Shown in pieces: positions 23,280-34,884 of a stretch of DNA of 64,000 nt. The position numbers and the translations under genes are program-made. The DNA comes from Brachypodium distachyon (Eukaryota; Streptophyta; Magnoliopsida; Poales; Poaceae). The DNA lies in contig NC_016131.3 of the NCBI RefSeq assembly GCF_000005505.3, positions 15,087,501 to 15,151,500 on the forward strand, read 5' to 3'. Every line of letters starts with the position of its first letter. Position 1 is the first letter of the stretch. The notes beneath the pieces are model-generated. The model searched no databases and had not been told where the DNA came from. It worked only from the letters and a program-made list of their open reading frames with translations.

Positions 23280-24715
23280 CTCAAGGCTCCGAAGGACAAG
23301 GATACAAGGTCTTGTTTGTGGTTGGATTTTGTGTGTTCTTTGAGTTGGGGTACTTTTAGATCAGCTTTGATTTTCAAGGATTGTTGAGTAAACAAACTTC
23401 AATTTTGGAATGAACTTACATGATCTGGTAGATATGTGTGCCTTCCATTTTTGCTCTGATTTGAGATTTCCCATTACTAGGCATTAAACAGTTACCTGTT
23501 AGACTGCCTATTGTTGAGGATTTTCCATCAAAGGCTTCACACTTATCTGAGAACATGATAGTTTGGAAAAATTGTCCTTTTACAGATCGTGCAACAACCT
23601 GACAACGACAAAAGGAGGTTTTCTCGATAGGCTCTAAGATGAAGATTAGTCATGTTCGTATCTGAATGCCATAATTATACTGAAGGCAAAGAACAAGCAG
23701 CTGTAGATCTAGTAACTTGCAGAGATGAGGTCAGATTTAGTTTTCCCACCCATTGATTGGTAGTTTGCCTAGCTTCTAGTTATTCAAAAAAACATATATA
23801 AACTACAAGGATATCAGATGAACAAGATGGTGGACATATCAGGTCATAACAAAACTAGGTCAACCTAAAAGGGAAACATAGTCGTGCGTCAAGTATCGAG
23901 AAACCTATACTAGGTGTCAAAAGTCCCCAGAAGGCTAAAAGGTAGTAGTTTCGATCTGAAATTACTAATTTTGTTTCATATTTTTCTGACAGTTCTAGAT
24001 AATTATGAACATATACATAGAAAACAACATTCTGAACCAGCTAAAATCAGAATGTTTATTTATCACCCAGATCTCTACCTCTGAGTCCACAGCCATTATT
24101 CCATCTCAGTAATGGTGCTTTTTAATTAATTAATTCTCATCTAGACCTTCTCAGTATGTACACTCCGCCCAAATTAGGCGTATTTATACAACGTATACTT
24201 AACCATGATGGCGTACCTACTGGCCTGAGGTGTTGGTTACACATCACACTAAAATTTCCTGTTCAATTCAACAGCACAAACCTAAAACCTTGTAATACTA
24301 AATTAATTAACATTACAAATCTAACAGGATCTAATTACCAAGTTAACACACGGCCCAGTTTGTTAGTGTATTTTAATTACATAAACTGTATTCAGTAATG
24401 AAAATGGATAGCCAACTCTTTCATCAGGACTTCATAATAACAAAGCATAATCAGGTAACAGATATACATCCTATCAAACTAAGACCACTGATAATAGCAA
24501 GCATAGTACTAACAAAAAAAGATAGTTCTCTTATCACATAACATGCATAGTTTTTCTGAACTTTTTCTGGCATATATGAGCGAGCAATCACTTACTACAT
24601 TCAAACATAGCATCGCTAAATCCAGCATTACACAAAATTTTCCTGAATAAGTGTAACACAAAATTTTCCCAGCGCGCCCCGGTAAAATTGGCAACAATTC
24701 GTCACTTCTTTCCCC
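23280..24715. other. Intergenic, no gene recognised
   Basis: AT-rich DNA with only short ORFs that carry no recognisable motif. It probably holds the downstream region of the minus-strand AP2 gene. Confidence 0.35.
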
Positions 24716-24719
24716 CATT

Positions 24720-25797
24720 TTATGGCAAGAAAACACAAAAAGGAAGATTTTTGCCCCTCCCCCCCCCACCCCCCCCCCCCCCACACACACACCAATTGGT
24801 GAGGTCCATGTCATCTAGGAACTCTTCCACTTGCTGCCACTCCGCCGACGGCAGGTCGGCCCAGAAATCGTCGAGCTGCACGCCGCCTTGGATGACGCTG
24901 TCCGAGAGGAAATCGATAGACGGCAGATCCAGGGAGTCGTTGAGGGGGTCCATGGACGACTCCGTGCCGTCATTGGAAGCAGCGGCGGCGGCCATGGGTT
25001 GTTTTTCGTTGACAGCACCCGCGCCGTCATTGGCAGTACCGGCCGTGGATCCTTCCTCGAAGTTTGTAACAGCAGTCGCGCCGTACAGCCTGACGGCCGC
25101 CTCATCGTACGCTCTGGCAGCCTCCACGGGGGTCTCGAAGGTTCCGAGCCGCAGCTTGGTTCGTTGCACAGGGTCCTTTATCTGCGCAATGTACTTGCTC
25201 CCACGCGGATACACGCCGCGGAACCCCGACCGAGCTTTTGTTTTGGCGGTGGGCGCCGCGGCCTGCAGCCTGAGGGCCGCGGCGTTGTGCGCTCCGGCGG
25301 CCTCCTCGGCCGTGTCGAAGGAGCCGAGCCACAGCTTGGATCGCTGCACCGGGTCCCAAATCCGCGCGACGTACTTGCACCCACTCAGGTAGACGCCGCG
25401 GGACGCCGGGCGAGAGTTGGAGTTAGCCCTGGTCGTCGCCTTCCTTCCGCCCTGGACTTCCAAGCTGATCGCTTTCCCCGCCGCCGGCGCCTTCTTCTTC
25501 TTCGGGTGCATCTCGTTGTCCTCCTCAGCAACAGAGACAAAAGCCTCGGGATTCTTGAAGTTGGTTTTGGCCTCGTCGCCGTACAGCTTGACGGCCGCCG
25601 CGTCGTGGGCTCTGGCGGCCTCCTCGGCGGTGTCGAAGCTTCCGAGCCACGTCATGGTTTGCCCCATGGAGTCCCTGCGCCCTGTACTTGCCGCCCCGTC
25701 GCCGCACCCCGCGGAACTCCGTCCGGACCTGGGCATACTTCTTTATTTGCTTCTTGGTAGCGGAGGCCCCGGCTTCTTCGTCGCGCTCCACCTCCAT
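24720..25797 (-). CDS. AP2/ERF-like protein with three AP2 domains; frameshift in the first
   Basis: An open frame runs from an ATG at 25736 to a stop at 24720 (338 codons). It carries three successive AP2-type DNA-binding units. The first ends WLGSFDTAEEAARAHDAAA, the second contains SRGVYLSGCKYVARI then LWLGSFDTAEEAAGAHNAAA, and the third contains FRGVYPRGSKYIAQIKDP then RLGTFETPVEAARAYDEAA (W of WLG replaced by R). The beta-sheet half of the first domain (RTEFRGVRRRGGKYRAQ) is encoded upstream in another frame, starting at ATG 25797. A few bases appear to be missing near 25679. The C-terminus is acidic (VEEFLDDMDL), like ERF activation tails, and then runs into a Gly tract encoded by poly-C/poly-G. 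Most plant AP2/ERF proteins have one or two AP2 domains. Confidence 0.75.
24757..24793. repeat. Poly-C tract and CA microsatellite
   Basis: Long runs of C broken by single A, followed by CACACACAC. On the minus strand it encodes a Gly run at the end of the AP2 ORF, so the stop position depends on tract length. Confidence 0.85.
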
Positions 25798-25799
25798 GA

Positions 25800-26800
25800 C
25801 CGCACAGGAACGGGGGTTTTAGTTTTAGGAGGCAGAGCTTGTGTTGCAGAGGACGAGGTGGAGGGGTTTGTGCTGTAGGCACCGGAGAAGAGATTTAATT
25901 TAGTGGACCCGCGGAGATTTGTGGTAGCTTCGGCTCTTCTCTTCACTGTTGCAACTTGCGAGCATTTAATTGCGGTCGGGTCAGGCATACTTGTTCAGTA
26001 AAAACCATTCGAATCTAGGAGGGGACCAAAATTGTCCGGTTTTCCAATTGAGAAACCAAAATGTAACATTTTCGATTTCAATGATCATTTCTGAACTTTG
26101 ATGCCAATTTAGAGATCAAATTTATATGTTTTAGAGTTACGGATCATTTATCTAGAATTTCTTTATACTAGTTCATTTGTTCCTAAACATAAGAAGCTAT
26201 ATCTTTAACCTAAGAGAGACTACACAGATGTATCTCTGAGATACTCTAAAGCAAATTACACGGAAAATGCAACTTGGTCCAATATTTTACTCCCTCCGAA
26301 TCTAAATTGTTGCCGTTGTTTTGTTTTGAACTAAAACTGTACATAGAGTAGAGTGTTTTAGTTCAGTTTTGATATATCTTCACATTTGTACAAAGAGTAG
26401 AGTGTGTTAAAACTGATCAGCTATGTGTAGACACCCGTGTGGACAAAAAAATAAATACAGGAGATTTAGATTATATTCACACGTTCTAAATTGATCACCA
26501 CCATAGCTAGTGAACATAGAGAAGGATGTAACTCATGCATGAGCGTGTGTTCCTAGCTAGTTGCATTTTTTTTCCGGAAACAAGCTAGTTGCAATTGACA
26601 TGCGCATAGCTGACAAATTCTCAAATTCCTACTACCTCCAAACTAGGCTTGAATTAGGATTAGTTCAAAACTGAAAACTGAGACACTTATTTTGGATCCG
26701 GGTGAGTATCAATTTTCAAGTAGATCAATACATTGAAAAAGATAACCTACATGAATAACAAGTAAATTAAATTCATGTCCGACAAAGTAATTCATAAGCA
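25800..26800. other. Promoter side of the AP2 gene; MITE remnant, no gene recognised
   Basis: AT-rich sequence. A MITE end TACTCCCTCCGAATCTAAAT is at about 26290, without a clear partner. AGAGTAGAGTGT occurs twice near 26346 and 26395. Confidence 0.35.
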
Positions 26801-26885
26801 TATACTTCAGTATGTTTTTTTTCTCAAAAAAGTGGCTGAAACCCGGCCTCTGCATCAAAATGATGCACACAGCCATTTTATTGAT

Positions 26886-27086
26886 TTATACTTCGGTATG
26901 TAGTCAAAACAAATCACAACCACCAATGCATGCATGTACTAATGTACATGTATTCATTTATACTTCGGTGTGTAGGCAAAACAAATCACAACCACCAATG
27001 CATGCATGTATTAATGTACATGTATTCATTTATATTTCGGTACGTAGGCAAAACAAATCACAACCACCAATGCATGTATGTTCCAC
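26886..27086. repeat. 72-bp tandem repeat, nearly three copies
   Basis: Units starting at about 26891, 26963 and 27035 share TTCGGT, AAAACAAATCACAACCACC, AATGCATGCATGTA and AATGTACATGTATTCATTTA. The period is exactly 72 bp, so the plus-strand frame stays open and would give a 24-residue repeat. I see no other sign that it is coding. Confidence 0.88.
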
Positions 27087-27401
27087 GATTGAATAACCGT
27101 CGAGACGCCGAGCACGGTAAACTGCACGTCCGTTAGGGATCTCTCTGCGCTTCTGGGACATCTCGCGCCCAATGGATCCAGAATTGCTGAGCATGGATGG
27201 GGATGGAACCGGCGCTGGTCGATGGGTGCTTGATCGATGGACCGTGTCGCAGACTCGTTGTGCCATTGCACGGAGCATTCTATATGGATCAGGAAAAGGG
27301 GGAGATGTGTTTGGTTTGCAATAGTTGATCGCTGCCTCACTGGCCATGGAGTCGAACAGAGAGAAGATCCATGCGCGTCAAGATGCAGCCACATGGTCTC
27401 T

Positions 27402-27613
27402 CTTTTTTTACAGCAAATGACCTCTTTATTCATTCATAACCAGAGTTACATCTTTAAGTAAGAGAGGTACAATGTAGGGAGGGAGAGTGTGGAACCAGGA
27501 CTGGGGTGGGGTAGATTTGGCCAGGGACGCCAGTTCGTGGGCAACTAAATTAGCTTCCCGGGGGCAGTGCCTGAAGGAGATCCTTACAAAGTCAGTTCCC
27601 GGCGGCAGTGCCT
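27402..27613 (-). mobile_element. 5'-truncated LINE tail (RNase H-like) with 48-bp flanking duplications
   Basis: The minus strand encodes HCPREANLVAHELASLAK, the C-terminal RNase H-like segment typical of plant non-LTR elements. It then ends in an A-rich tail (minus strand GTAAAAAAAG). Both sides carry a 48-bp direct repeat starting GAACAGAGAGAAGATCCATG (27354-27401 and 27614-27661) with one mismatch. This is the structure of target-primed insertion with 5' truncation, although the duplication is longer than usual. Confidence 0.75.
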
Positions 27614-27757
27614 GAACAGAGAGAAGATCCATGCGCATCAAGATGCAGCCACATGGTCTCTTCCTTTACGGCAAGCCAAGGAGAACTATTAGTTGAGGGT
27701 CTAAGGGAAGTTCACGTTCTTAAATAATGGCAAAGGTGGGTAATATTCGTCCACTTT

Positions 27758-27877
27758 AGGCCTAATTCGGTTACTCGCTTCCCGGTGGGGATTGGGAGGG
27801 ATCGATGAGATTTTAGGTCAAATTCCCTCCAATCCCTCTCAATTCCTGCCGGAAACACCACAACCGAATGAGGTCTT
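27758..27877. mobile_element. Small inverted-repeat element (MITE-like)
   Basis: Left end AGGCCTAATTCGGTTACTCG and right end ...AACCGAATGAGGTCTT are imperfect inverted repeats. The interior is palindromic (GGGATTGGGAGGGA / TCCCTCCAATCCCT). Superfamily not assigned. Confidence 0.55.
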
Positions 27878-27879
27878 AA

Positions 27880-29085
27880 GGGCAAATTTATGGGGCCATT
27901 CCATCGATACATGGATTAAAGCTTAAATCATGAGCTAATTTTTTGTTTTTCTTGTCTTTGTAACGGTATTTGATTAGTCCACTAAAGAAAAAGAGGGCTT
28001 CCATATTAGTTGCTAAATGTTTCACCTTTTTCTTACTATTTTTACTTTTTATTCAAAAAATCATGAAATACGAAATTAACCGCCATCCAAAATTGAATTA
28101 AGTTTTAGTTCACATTCAGTAGAACCGGCCGGCTTATATCACTACCGGAAAATGGGTTGTTGCCGAGTGCAGACGAAAAACCCCGATATGAAGAGCCATG
28201 TACATTGGACATTTTTGGGTTGAGTGTAACCCCCTAAAGGTATAGGTTGTTGAACCAAATCTTCATCATAAAACCAAAAAAGGACTACAAAGCCACAAAA
28301 TATCAGACCAGTAAAAGCATCAGGATGCACTAATTAACAAAAAAACTCTTTGAATATGCATAAACACTTCTACAAAGACATAGACCTAACACTGGAAAGA
28401 TTGAACACACTGCATACGAGAAAATCTCTCTAGCTCCATGGCACCGCGGGAGCAAGAGTCAATGCCTCCATGGTATCTTATCTCTCTAGCTCCATGGCAC
28501 CGCGGGAGCAAGAGTCAAATCTCTCTAACACTGGAAAGAAGCTGACAGTAACAAATGAAGATGTACACCCTGGTCAATTCTGTTCTTCAGTTTTAGTTTT
28601 AATAATCACATCTACAATTAGATATGACAAAAAATTCGTACTAAGTACTATGATTCCTCTCTCCTATATTCTGCTTTGATTTTTTTACATACAGTTACAT
28701 CCATGGCTGGCGAATATCTATGGTGGTCGGTCTGATTTTAGTGTTAATTTTGTATGACACCACAATTTAAGTAATGAACCTTGTATAAACAGAGAGCAGG
28801 GAGACAGAGGGAGTGCCTTACCTTCTTCCGAAGAATTCAGAAACAGGGATCCGTACCAGCGGTGAGCATAAAGCCTGCCTTGATCTTTGCTTCATCTTGT
28901 TCATCTCTAGTGATTCTTAACTTGAAAGCTCTGCACTTCAGCTCGTCATGAGGCATGATAATATCTATAGAAGTTCGTAAACCTTTTTTTACTTGTTCTT
29001 AATTCCATTTTTGGTGATTCCATGTGCAAGGAGAAAGGAGCTGATGCACAATCTGTAGAAGGTGCAATGGCATGTCTCTGTTTAC
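27880..29085. other. No gene recognised; possible 5' exon near 28790-28860
   Basis: AT-rich DNA. The plus-strand stretch ending CAGCGGTGAGC at about 28855-28865 resembles a leader exon with a donor and could belong to the DUF863-like copy at 30.4 kb. This is speculative. Confidence 0.25.
28425..28520. repeat. Direct repeat, about 37 bp, period 56 bp
   Basis: TCTCTCTAGCTCCATGGCAC and the following GCGGGAGCAAGAGTCAA occur twice (from about 28425 and 28481). Non-coding. Confidence 0.75.
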
Positions 29086-29202
29086 TACTCCCTCTGATCC
29101 TAAATTCTTGACTCAAATTTTTTCAAATATGGATGTATCTATTCTTAAAAAGCGTCTAGATACATGTAATATTTCGACAACAATTTAGGATCGGAGGGAG
29201 TA
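29086..29202. mobile_element. Stowaway MITE, 117 bp
   Basis: Left end TACTCCCTCTGATCCTAAAT, right end TTAGGATCGGAGGGAGTA. The interior contains AGATACATGTAATATTTCGA. It has the same length and interior as 38104-38220, in opposite orientation. Confidence 0.9.
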
Positions 29203-29798
29203 ATAAACTGTAGTTGGTATTCCTCTCAGTCTTTTAGAGCTCTCTGATCTCTTCAGAATTGCCTTCTGTATGCGACTGTTTAGTAGGTCTTCTCGGGAAG
29301 CATAATGGCATCCAAGCATAGAGAACATGAAAACAGATGCAGAATTATGTTATAGTCTCTTTAATTCTTCTGTCTCAAAGAATCAACGGAATCAAACATA
29401 CAGTTTAGGGTTTTCAATTTTGTAGGTTTCATTTTGGTGGGCGTGTACGGGTGGAGAATTCCTGTTTAATGTTCAATAGCTGTGGTACAGTGAATGGCTT
29501 GTAGAATTTGGTTACTTGGAGAAAGTACGGATAGGAAAACCTGAATATTTATGGAATTTCAGTACATTGAGAGCCAATATCAAACCATGCAAACCCAATT
29601 TTTTTTATCAGACACAAAAGTGCTTCCTAAATGTTTCCTGAATATATCATTGCATCATTTATTATGTTCTACTAAGAATCTTAGTTTGTCCTGTTGTCTC
29701 ACAAACATATAAAGTTAAGTTTCTATTACCCATAATCTACAGCCTGTATGCTGTGTGCATTATTTCTCCAAAACTTGGTGCATTGCATGGACAAATGG

Positions 29799-29874
29799 TA
29801 CTCCTTCCGATCCATAATAAGTGTTGCTGATTTAGTACGAAGTTGTACTAAGTCAACGACAATCAGAGGGAGTA
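29799..29874. mobile_element. Stowaway MITE, 76 bp
   Basis: Left end TACTCCTTCCGATCCATAAT, right end ending CAGAGGGAGTA. The interior is the palindrome TTAGTACGAAGTTGTACTAA. Imperfect right end. Confidence 0.8.
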
Positions 29875-30360
29875 CATCTTTTAAATAAAGTTTTCTCAAA
29901 TCTATAAAAATAAGCATTGTAGATTTTCCATGTTGCAAAGCAGTGCACATGTGCACATAGACAGGTGATTAATGTGTTAGGCACATCACACACAAGACGT
30001 AGCCATAACATTAATGCTTGCATAGGATACTCATTGGCACACAAATGCAGCTTAACTGACAAAACGGCAAAGCAGGTTACTCCCATCTGAGAACCAAAAA
30101 ATACTTCTCCAGAGAAGTACAATCATTCAGAAGCTACACAAGGGACAGTGTCACGGTCACAAGCTGAAAAAGATGGGGGAGATAAATCACAAGAGGCAGA
30201 CATGCAACCTCACATAAACAAATTTCTAATAATTGCAATGCAGATGCAGTATTTCATACCCATTGCTATTGGTTACAATAACAACCTTTGATACTCATTA
30301 TCACTTTATCAGACTTTGATGAAACAATTGAGGCTGATGCTTTGTGCGGGTTGGTGAGAG

Positions 30361-30999
30361 ATGGAGAAGGAACAAATGAAGATGGCCATCCTGAGGCAAG
30401 AACAGACATTCAGACACCAGGTAAACGAAGTGCAACCAACAGCGTCTGGTTAGAGATGGTACGATCTTCTTCTCTGTTGGTGGAAGAGTCGATGATATGT
30501 ACTGAGTATGCTATTTGATCAAAGCAGGTAAACGAGCTGCATCGTGTATACCAGGTTCAGAAGCAACTGATGACAGAGGTGCACGTTGTTAAGATGAACT
30601 GGGCTCAGGCAGGAGGAGATACTCAAGCCGAAGCAATGGTGGAGACAAATCATCTGCAATGTTACAGTAACTAAGGCGAGAAGAAACCCCCTCCTGTTGA
30701 AGATTTCGACCTAGAGCTGACACTAGCAACTGGGAGTGATAGGAGGAAACAAGAGATGGCATCCAACTCGGACTCCGGGGCAACAGTGTCGTCATCAACT
30801 TCTGCTGAATCGGAGTTACGGCAGCGATTCCCTGAGTCCAATGTAAATGGTTTCAAAGTAAGAGCGAGAGGTATGATGATCAGCACATGCAGTCTCCTTG
30901 GCTCTATGTTTAAGTCTGACGATGGCTTAGCTAGGTTCCAGTGTTTCAGAATTCAGTCTAAACAAAAGCACTGGCATTATTATGTGTACATCAGAAACT
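30361..30999 (+). pseudogene. DUF863-like plant protein, truncated
   Basis: Exon 1 (30361-30420) starts at ATG and encodes MEKEQMKMAILRQEQTFRHQ. It is joined through a GT-AG intron to an exon at 30528 reading VNELHRVYQVQKQLMTE. This coiled N-terminal motif (QVNELHRxYxxQK) is typical of the plant DUF863 family of unknown function. An in-frame TAA at 30672-30674 interrupts the protein, after which the same frame continues with PPVEDFDLELTLATGSDRR and a Ser-rich stretch (SDSGATVSSSTSAESE) typical of the same proteins. The large C-terminal part is missing. I therefore call it a pseudogene. Confidence 0.6.
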
Positions 31000-32300
31000 A
31001 ATTTGTTGCAACAGGAGGAACGAGCTCAATAGAAAGTAATCAGACACATCTAGAAACATGTGGCTGATTAGAAATAGAAAGTAATCAGAAAGGGGGTTAT
31101 TCGTCAACAAAAGATTCATTTTATGTACGTATCAAGCATAAACCTTGCCTTGTTTATGTAACATCAGTGTACAGAGAATTTGGTGCACAAAATAGAAGAC
31201 CTTGCAAATGAAGAAATGCCTCCAGAGAATAGTGTGGAATGTAGATGACCAAGTAGCCAAGGAGTGGTATTTACGTGTCGCCTAATAGTTTTATGTGAAT
31301 GAAGTGGCCTTTTTTTTCTGGTACCGATGTTGATCATGGATCGCGAGAAAATAGACTGGAATGTAGACGACAAAGTTGCCAAGGAGTGGTATGTTGTACT
31401 GTCAGGTGAGGGAAAGCTGAATTCCTAAAGAAGCAAAGGATATCCCGACAACAAAATAGAGTTGCAGCCCTTGGGTGTGGATGTGAGGATGTCGATGAAC
31501 CTCAATCATCCACGCCGTTGGGTTTGTAAGATAAGTGGTATATTATGTCATCTATTTGGGTAGAGAATAGTAAGCTCAATTGTCGGGCTAATTGATAACT
31601 GTTTACAAATATTTTGAGGCAACACCATCCGTGATTGGTTAGGTGTATCCAAGTAATTGTTACGATATGTACGACAAAATCCTGGAAAAACATGTCAAAC
31701 GCAAAATGTCGATAACAAGAAACACAACTAAGAGAAATGTTATATTTTGGCGCGACATAAATGAGCCAAAAGTGATTCAAGGATAAAATTTTCAGTTATC
31801 GTCGCCACACAAATCATAGCTCATGCCAACCGACGCAGCAAAGCGTGTAAATCCGTCTAGTTGAGATACAATCCCGCGCGTGATCAGACGGCAGCGGTGC
31901 AGCACCGCCGGCATGGAGCCATTGGACAGGCCCAAAACAGCTGATCAATGTTTTATTTTTAGTTTTCTGAGAGAACAGCTGATCAGGTGTTCCTTTTTGG
32001 AATCCCCGGCTGAATCGATTTAATTTTATTTGTTTAAGGGATGGGATATATCACTCGGGGAAAACAGTTTGATCAATCCTGGATTACAAATTTTCTGCAC
32101 AGGTACAGAAGTTGAACCCCACGGCCGGGCCACGGCGCACTCCTTGGTTCCCCCACACGAGCAAACTTTGCTGGCTCGTGCGCAGCCCTGTTGTCTGTCC
32201 TATGAATATTCCGACGTTAAAAACTTTCCTGATTCTACTGCATTGGTGGGATTGGGAGAGTAAAGGAAAAATAAATTAAAATCTCTCTCCATCCATGTCA
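31000..32300. other. No gene recognised; short duplicated exon-like segment
   Basis: Near-identical segments GGAATGTAGATGACCAAGTA (about 31229) and GGAATGTAGACGACAAAGTT (about 31360) are each followed by GCCAAGGAGTGGTAT. The second reads WNVDDKVAKEWYVV but has no recognised domain. Otherwise AT-rich. Confidence 0.3.
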
Positions 32301-32935
32301 TTTCCTCTGGATTGGTGAGAATTGGGTTGGAACGAAAATGAGTGCTTAAAATGGCAACGTCGAAGTACCTTCCCTCGACGAGCATGGACAGGAGCCCGGC
32401 GCCACGTCGTCCTTGGCCTCCATCTCCCGCAACACCACCGCGTGGCCTTCTTCTCAGTCCGCAGCGCGCAGTATTGGACTAGAAGGCGCGTACGTAGAAC
32501 CGGGCGGCCTCGTCGAGGGCCTCTTGGCCGCAGCAGAGCTCGGCGTCGACACATCTCGATCGTGGCCAACGTCAGTTAATTTGGGACAGAGGGAGTACGT
32601 GGCCTGGCTTCGGGTGTCGTGTCGGGACAAATTAACGCGGCGTCCATGTACATGAGGACCTCCTGGGTGTATGGCAGCTCTCCATGGCCGATCGTAACCA
32701 CGTCTTAAGCACACATGCGCGCGCCATTGAATACTTGCGGATCCGGTCCGTCGCCGGCGTCCCAACCATCCGCCAACACGCACCCCTGTTCGGAGTGACG
32801 TCTTCGCCGGCGCCGGCTGCAAGCTACAAGAGCCTCCACTGGACTAGGCCATGGTCCACCGGCACGCATCACTGCGGCCTCGCTGTTCCTCGATCTGTCC
32901 CCTACCACGCACCCGCCTCCTCATAGCCTTGCTTG
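32300..32935. other. GC-rich island, unrecognised gene relic
   Basis: GC-rich DNA with competing ORFs on both strands (for example minus 32454-32822 and plus 32413-32655). The minus strand gives gene-like pieces such as DEAARFYVRAF and MLVEGRYFDVAIL in different frames, suggesting a frame-broken coding relic. I could not name the family. A MITE end (GGGACAGAGGGAGTA) lies at about 32582-32596. Confidence 0.3.
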
Positions 32936-34419
32936 ATAAGGTGTCAAGTCGATCCATGACTAATCTTTTTTTTTTACGAAATAGATCTCTTGTTGCGGCA
33001 ATTAATTGATGCAAAACTGATCGAGAATGGATTTTTTACTCTCGAGCATAGTGCACTCCCTATCAAGGCCGTCGGACCCTTGTGCACTGACCCTTCGATC
33101 TGGGTGTAGCCAAAGCTGCTGACGGCAAGAAGACGGAGGTAGAACTGTTCCGTTTGTGATTCAGATCGATGGCCTTAGGTAGGGTACTGTTCATCTTTCT
33201 TTTTTTTTACTTTTCTTCTTTCCCATCACTCTCTCCTCGCCCTGGCCAGTGTTTCCTTCCGTTTCTTCTTCCCCCTTCTTCCTCTTCCCACATGGCTGTT
33301 CCCCCATCGCTATCTCCCCTCGTCAAGGCCAGCGGGGCGGTGCAGCGAGCTCCATGTATTGCGGGTTCCCCATATGAAGGCTCCAGTCCATGCATGTATG
33401 GTGGCTTTCCATATGGCGGTCACACATAACCTCAGGCCATGGCGTCTTCACGCATGTGGACGCCCCATATATCTCAGGCCATGGCATCGGCGCTGCTCTG
33501 TGTACTTGCGTTGGTTTGGATCGTTCTTTGCCTATACTTCACTACCGTACAAGAACATCTCATGAGGGGCACATCCATTTGTAACACAAGAATTGTCCGG
33601 GAGACTCTGCGCTGCTCCTCTTCTTCTACTTCCTCGAGCTGCCTCACGCAGCCGCAGCTCCCTCTATTCTCTCTCTCGTTCACTTTGCACACAAGGAAAG
33701 AACAGAAGCGATATTTTTGGTGACGGACGGCCTCTCAAAGCTCGTCTCCTTCCTTTTCTCTATTTCTGTTACCATACTAACGGGAATACAATGCCTTAAA
33801 TAAGCTACGCATAGATGGAAACTACTCCAACTAATCACTACCGGGTCTCATGCCCCTAATTGAGCATTTGAGCCCCACATCTTGCTTCCTGGATTCTCTC
33901 CACAACGGAAACACAGGGCAAACTGAGTCGTTGGAGAGCATTGCGTCAAAAAATAATCAAGAAGTATCTGTACGAGAGAGAGAGCCTTCGATCTAGATCA
34001 GGAGGAATAGAGAGAGAGAGTGATGGCTCCTTCGATTAGATCAGAGGGACAAACAGGATGGGGCCGAGATGTGGGACGAAAAGGTTAGGTGTATGGGGCT
34101 GTAGACTTTCCATCCATCCTAACGTCTGCCTGGAATCTCGCCGTCTGATACGTGGGCGCGATGGACGGTCCGTGATAGGAGGAGCAAGAAGCTCGGAAGC
34201 AATCGAAACTTTTCCAAACTTGATCAGGCCAACCCTTCTATTTTTACTTGTACTGCTACATTGGTTATGATGGCGATGATGGAGGCGGAAATACGACCTC
34301 CATGGCTCCATCGATCATCTGGATAACTTCAGTACAACAAATTAAAAAGAGACCTACAAACCGCCCAGTTTCAACTTTGCACGTCCAATTTCTCTAACAA
34401 TCAATAACTTCTGACTTCT
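32936..34419. other. Intergenic, no gene recognised; GA repeats
   Basis: T-rich and CT-rich low-complexity sequence at 33195-33300. A short duplicated motif (GAGAGAGAG...CTTCGAT...TAGATCAG) occurs near 33977 and 34010. ORFs here have no recognisable domain. Confidence 0.3.
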
Positions 34420-34538
34420 CACTCCGTCCCATGTTGTCAAGTGACTTTTCTATTACATGTATTTAGATGTTTTTTGGTCATAGATACATCCATATTTGGA
34501 CAAATTTGAGTTCCTTGATATGGGACCAGAGCATGAGT
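34420..34538. mobile_element. Degenerate Stowaway-like MITE
   Basis: CACTCCGTCCCATGTTGTCA on the left and GATATGGGACCAGAGCATGAG on the right are diverged inverted ends. The interior shares ATTACATGTATTTAGATG with other MITEs in this window. Confidence 0.6.
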
Positions 34539-34884
34539 GATGGGGGTCTCAGCTTTTAGGTTTTCTGTCATATACACCTGAATGTGACGACAACTTGAAG
34601 CCAACCATAGGTATGCTATTCGATACTTGTATGGAAACAGTCGAGCAGTTTACAAGGCTTGTTCACAAAATGTTGGAATTTTAGTTCAAACTCGGCAGAA
34701 AAGGACTGTATGGAAGCGTTTTCTTCATGGCAAATCAGGTTTCTAAATAACACGCGCGCACTAATCTCGCAGCAAACCCACTTCTTTCCACATCACCTCG
34801 AGTCAAATTTTATAGTGCTTATTACAATTAAAATAAAATTTTATAACGTCCAGCAGGTACTCAGATTGAAAAGAAGCTTATAAA

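Noticed and set aside
24831..25760. Plus-strand ORFs of 234-309 codons opposite the AP2 gene
   Set aside because: They are antisense shadows of the GC-rich AP2 coding sequence, where the minus strand shows clear AP2 motifs.
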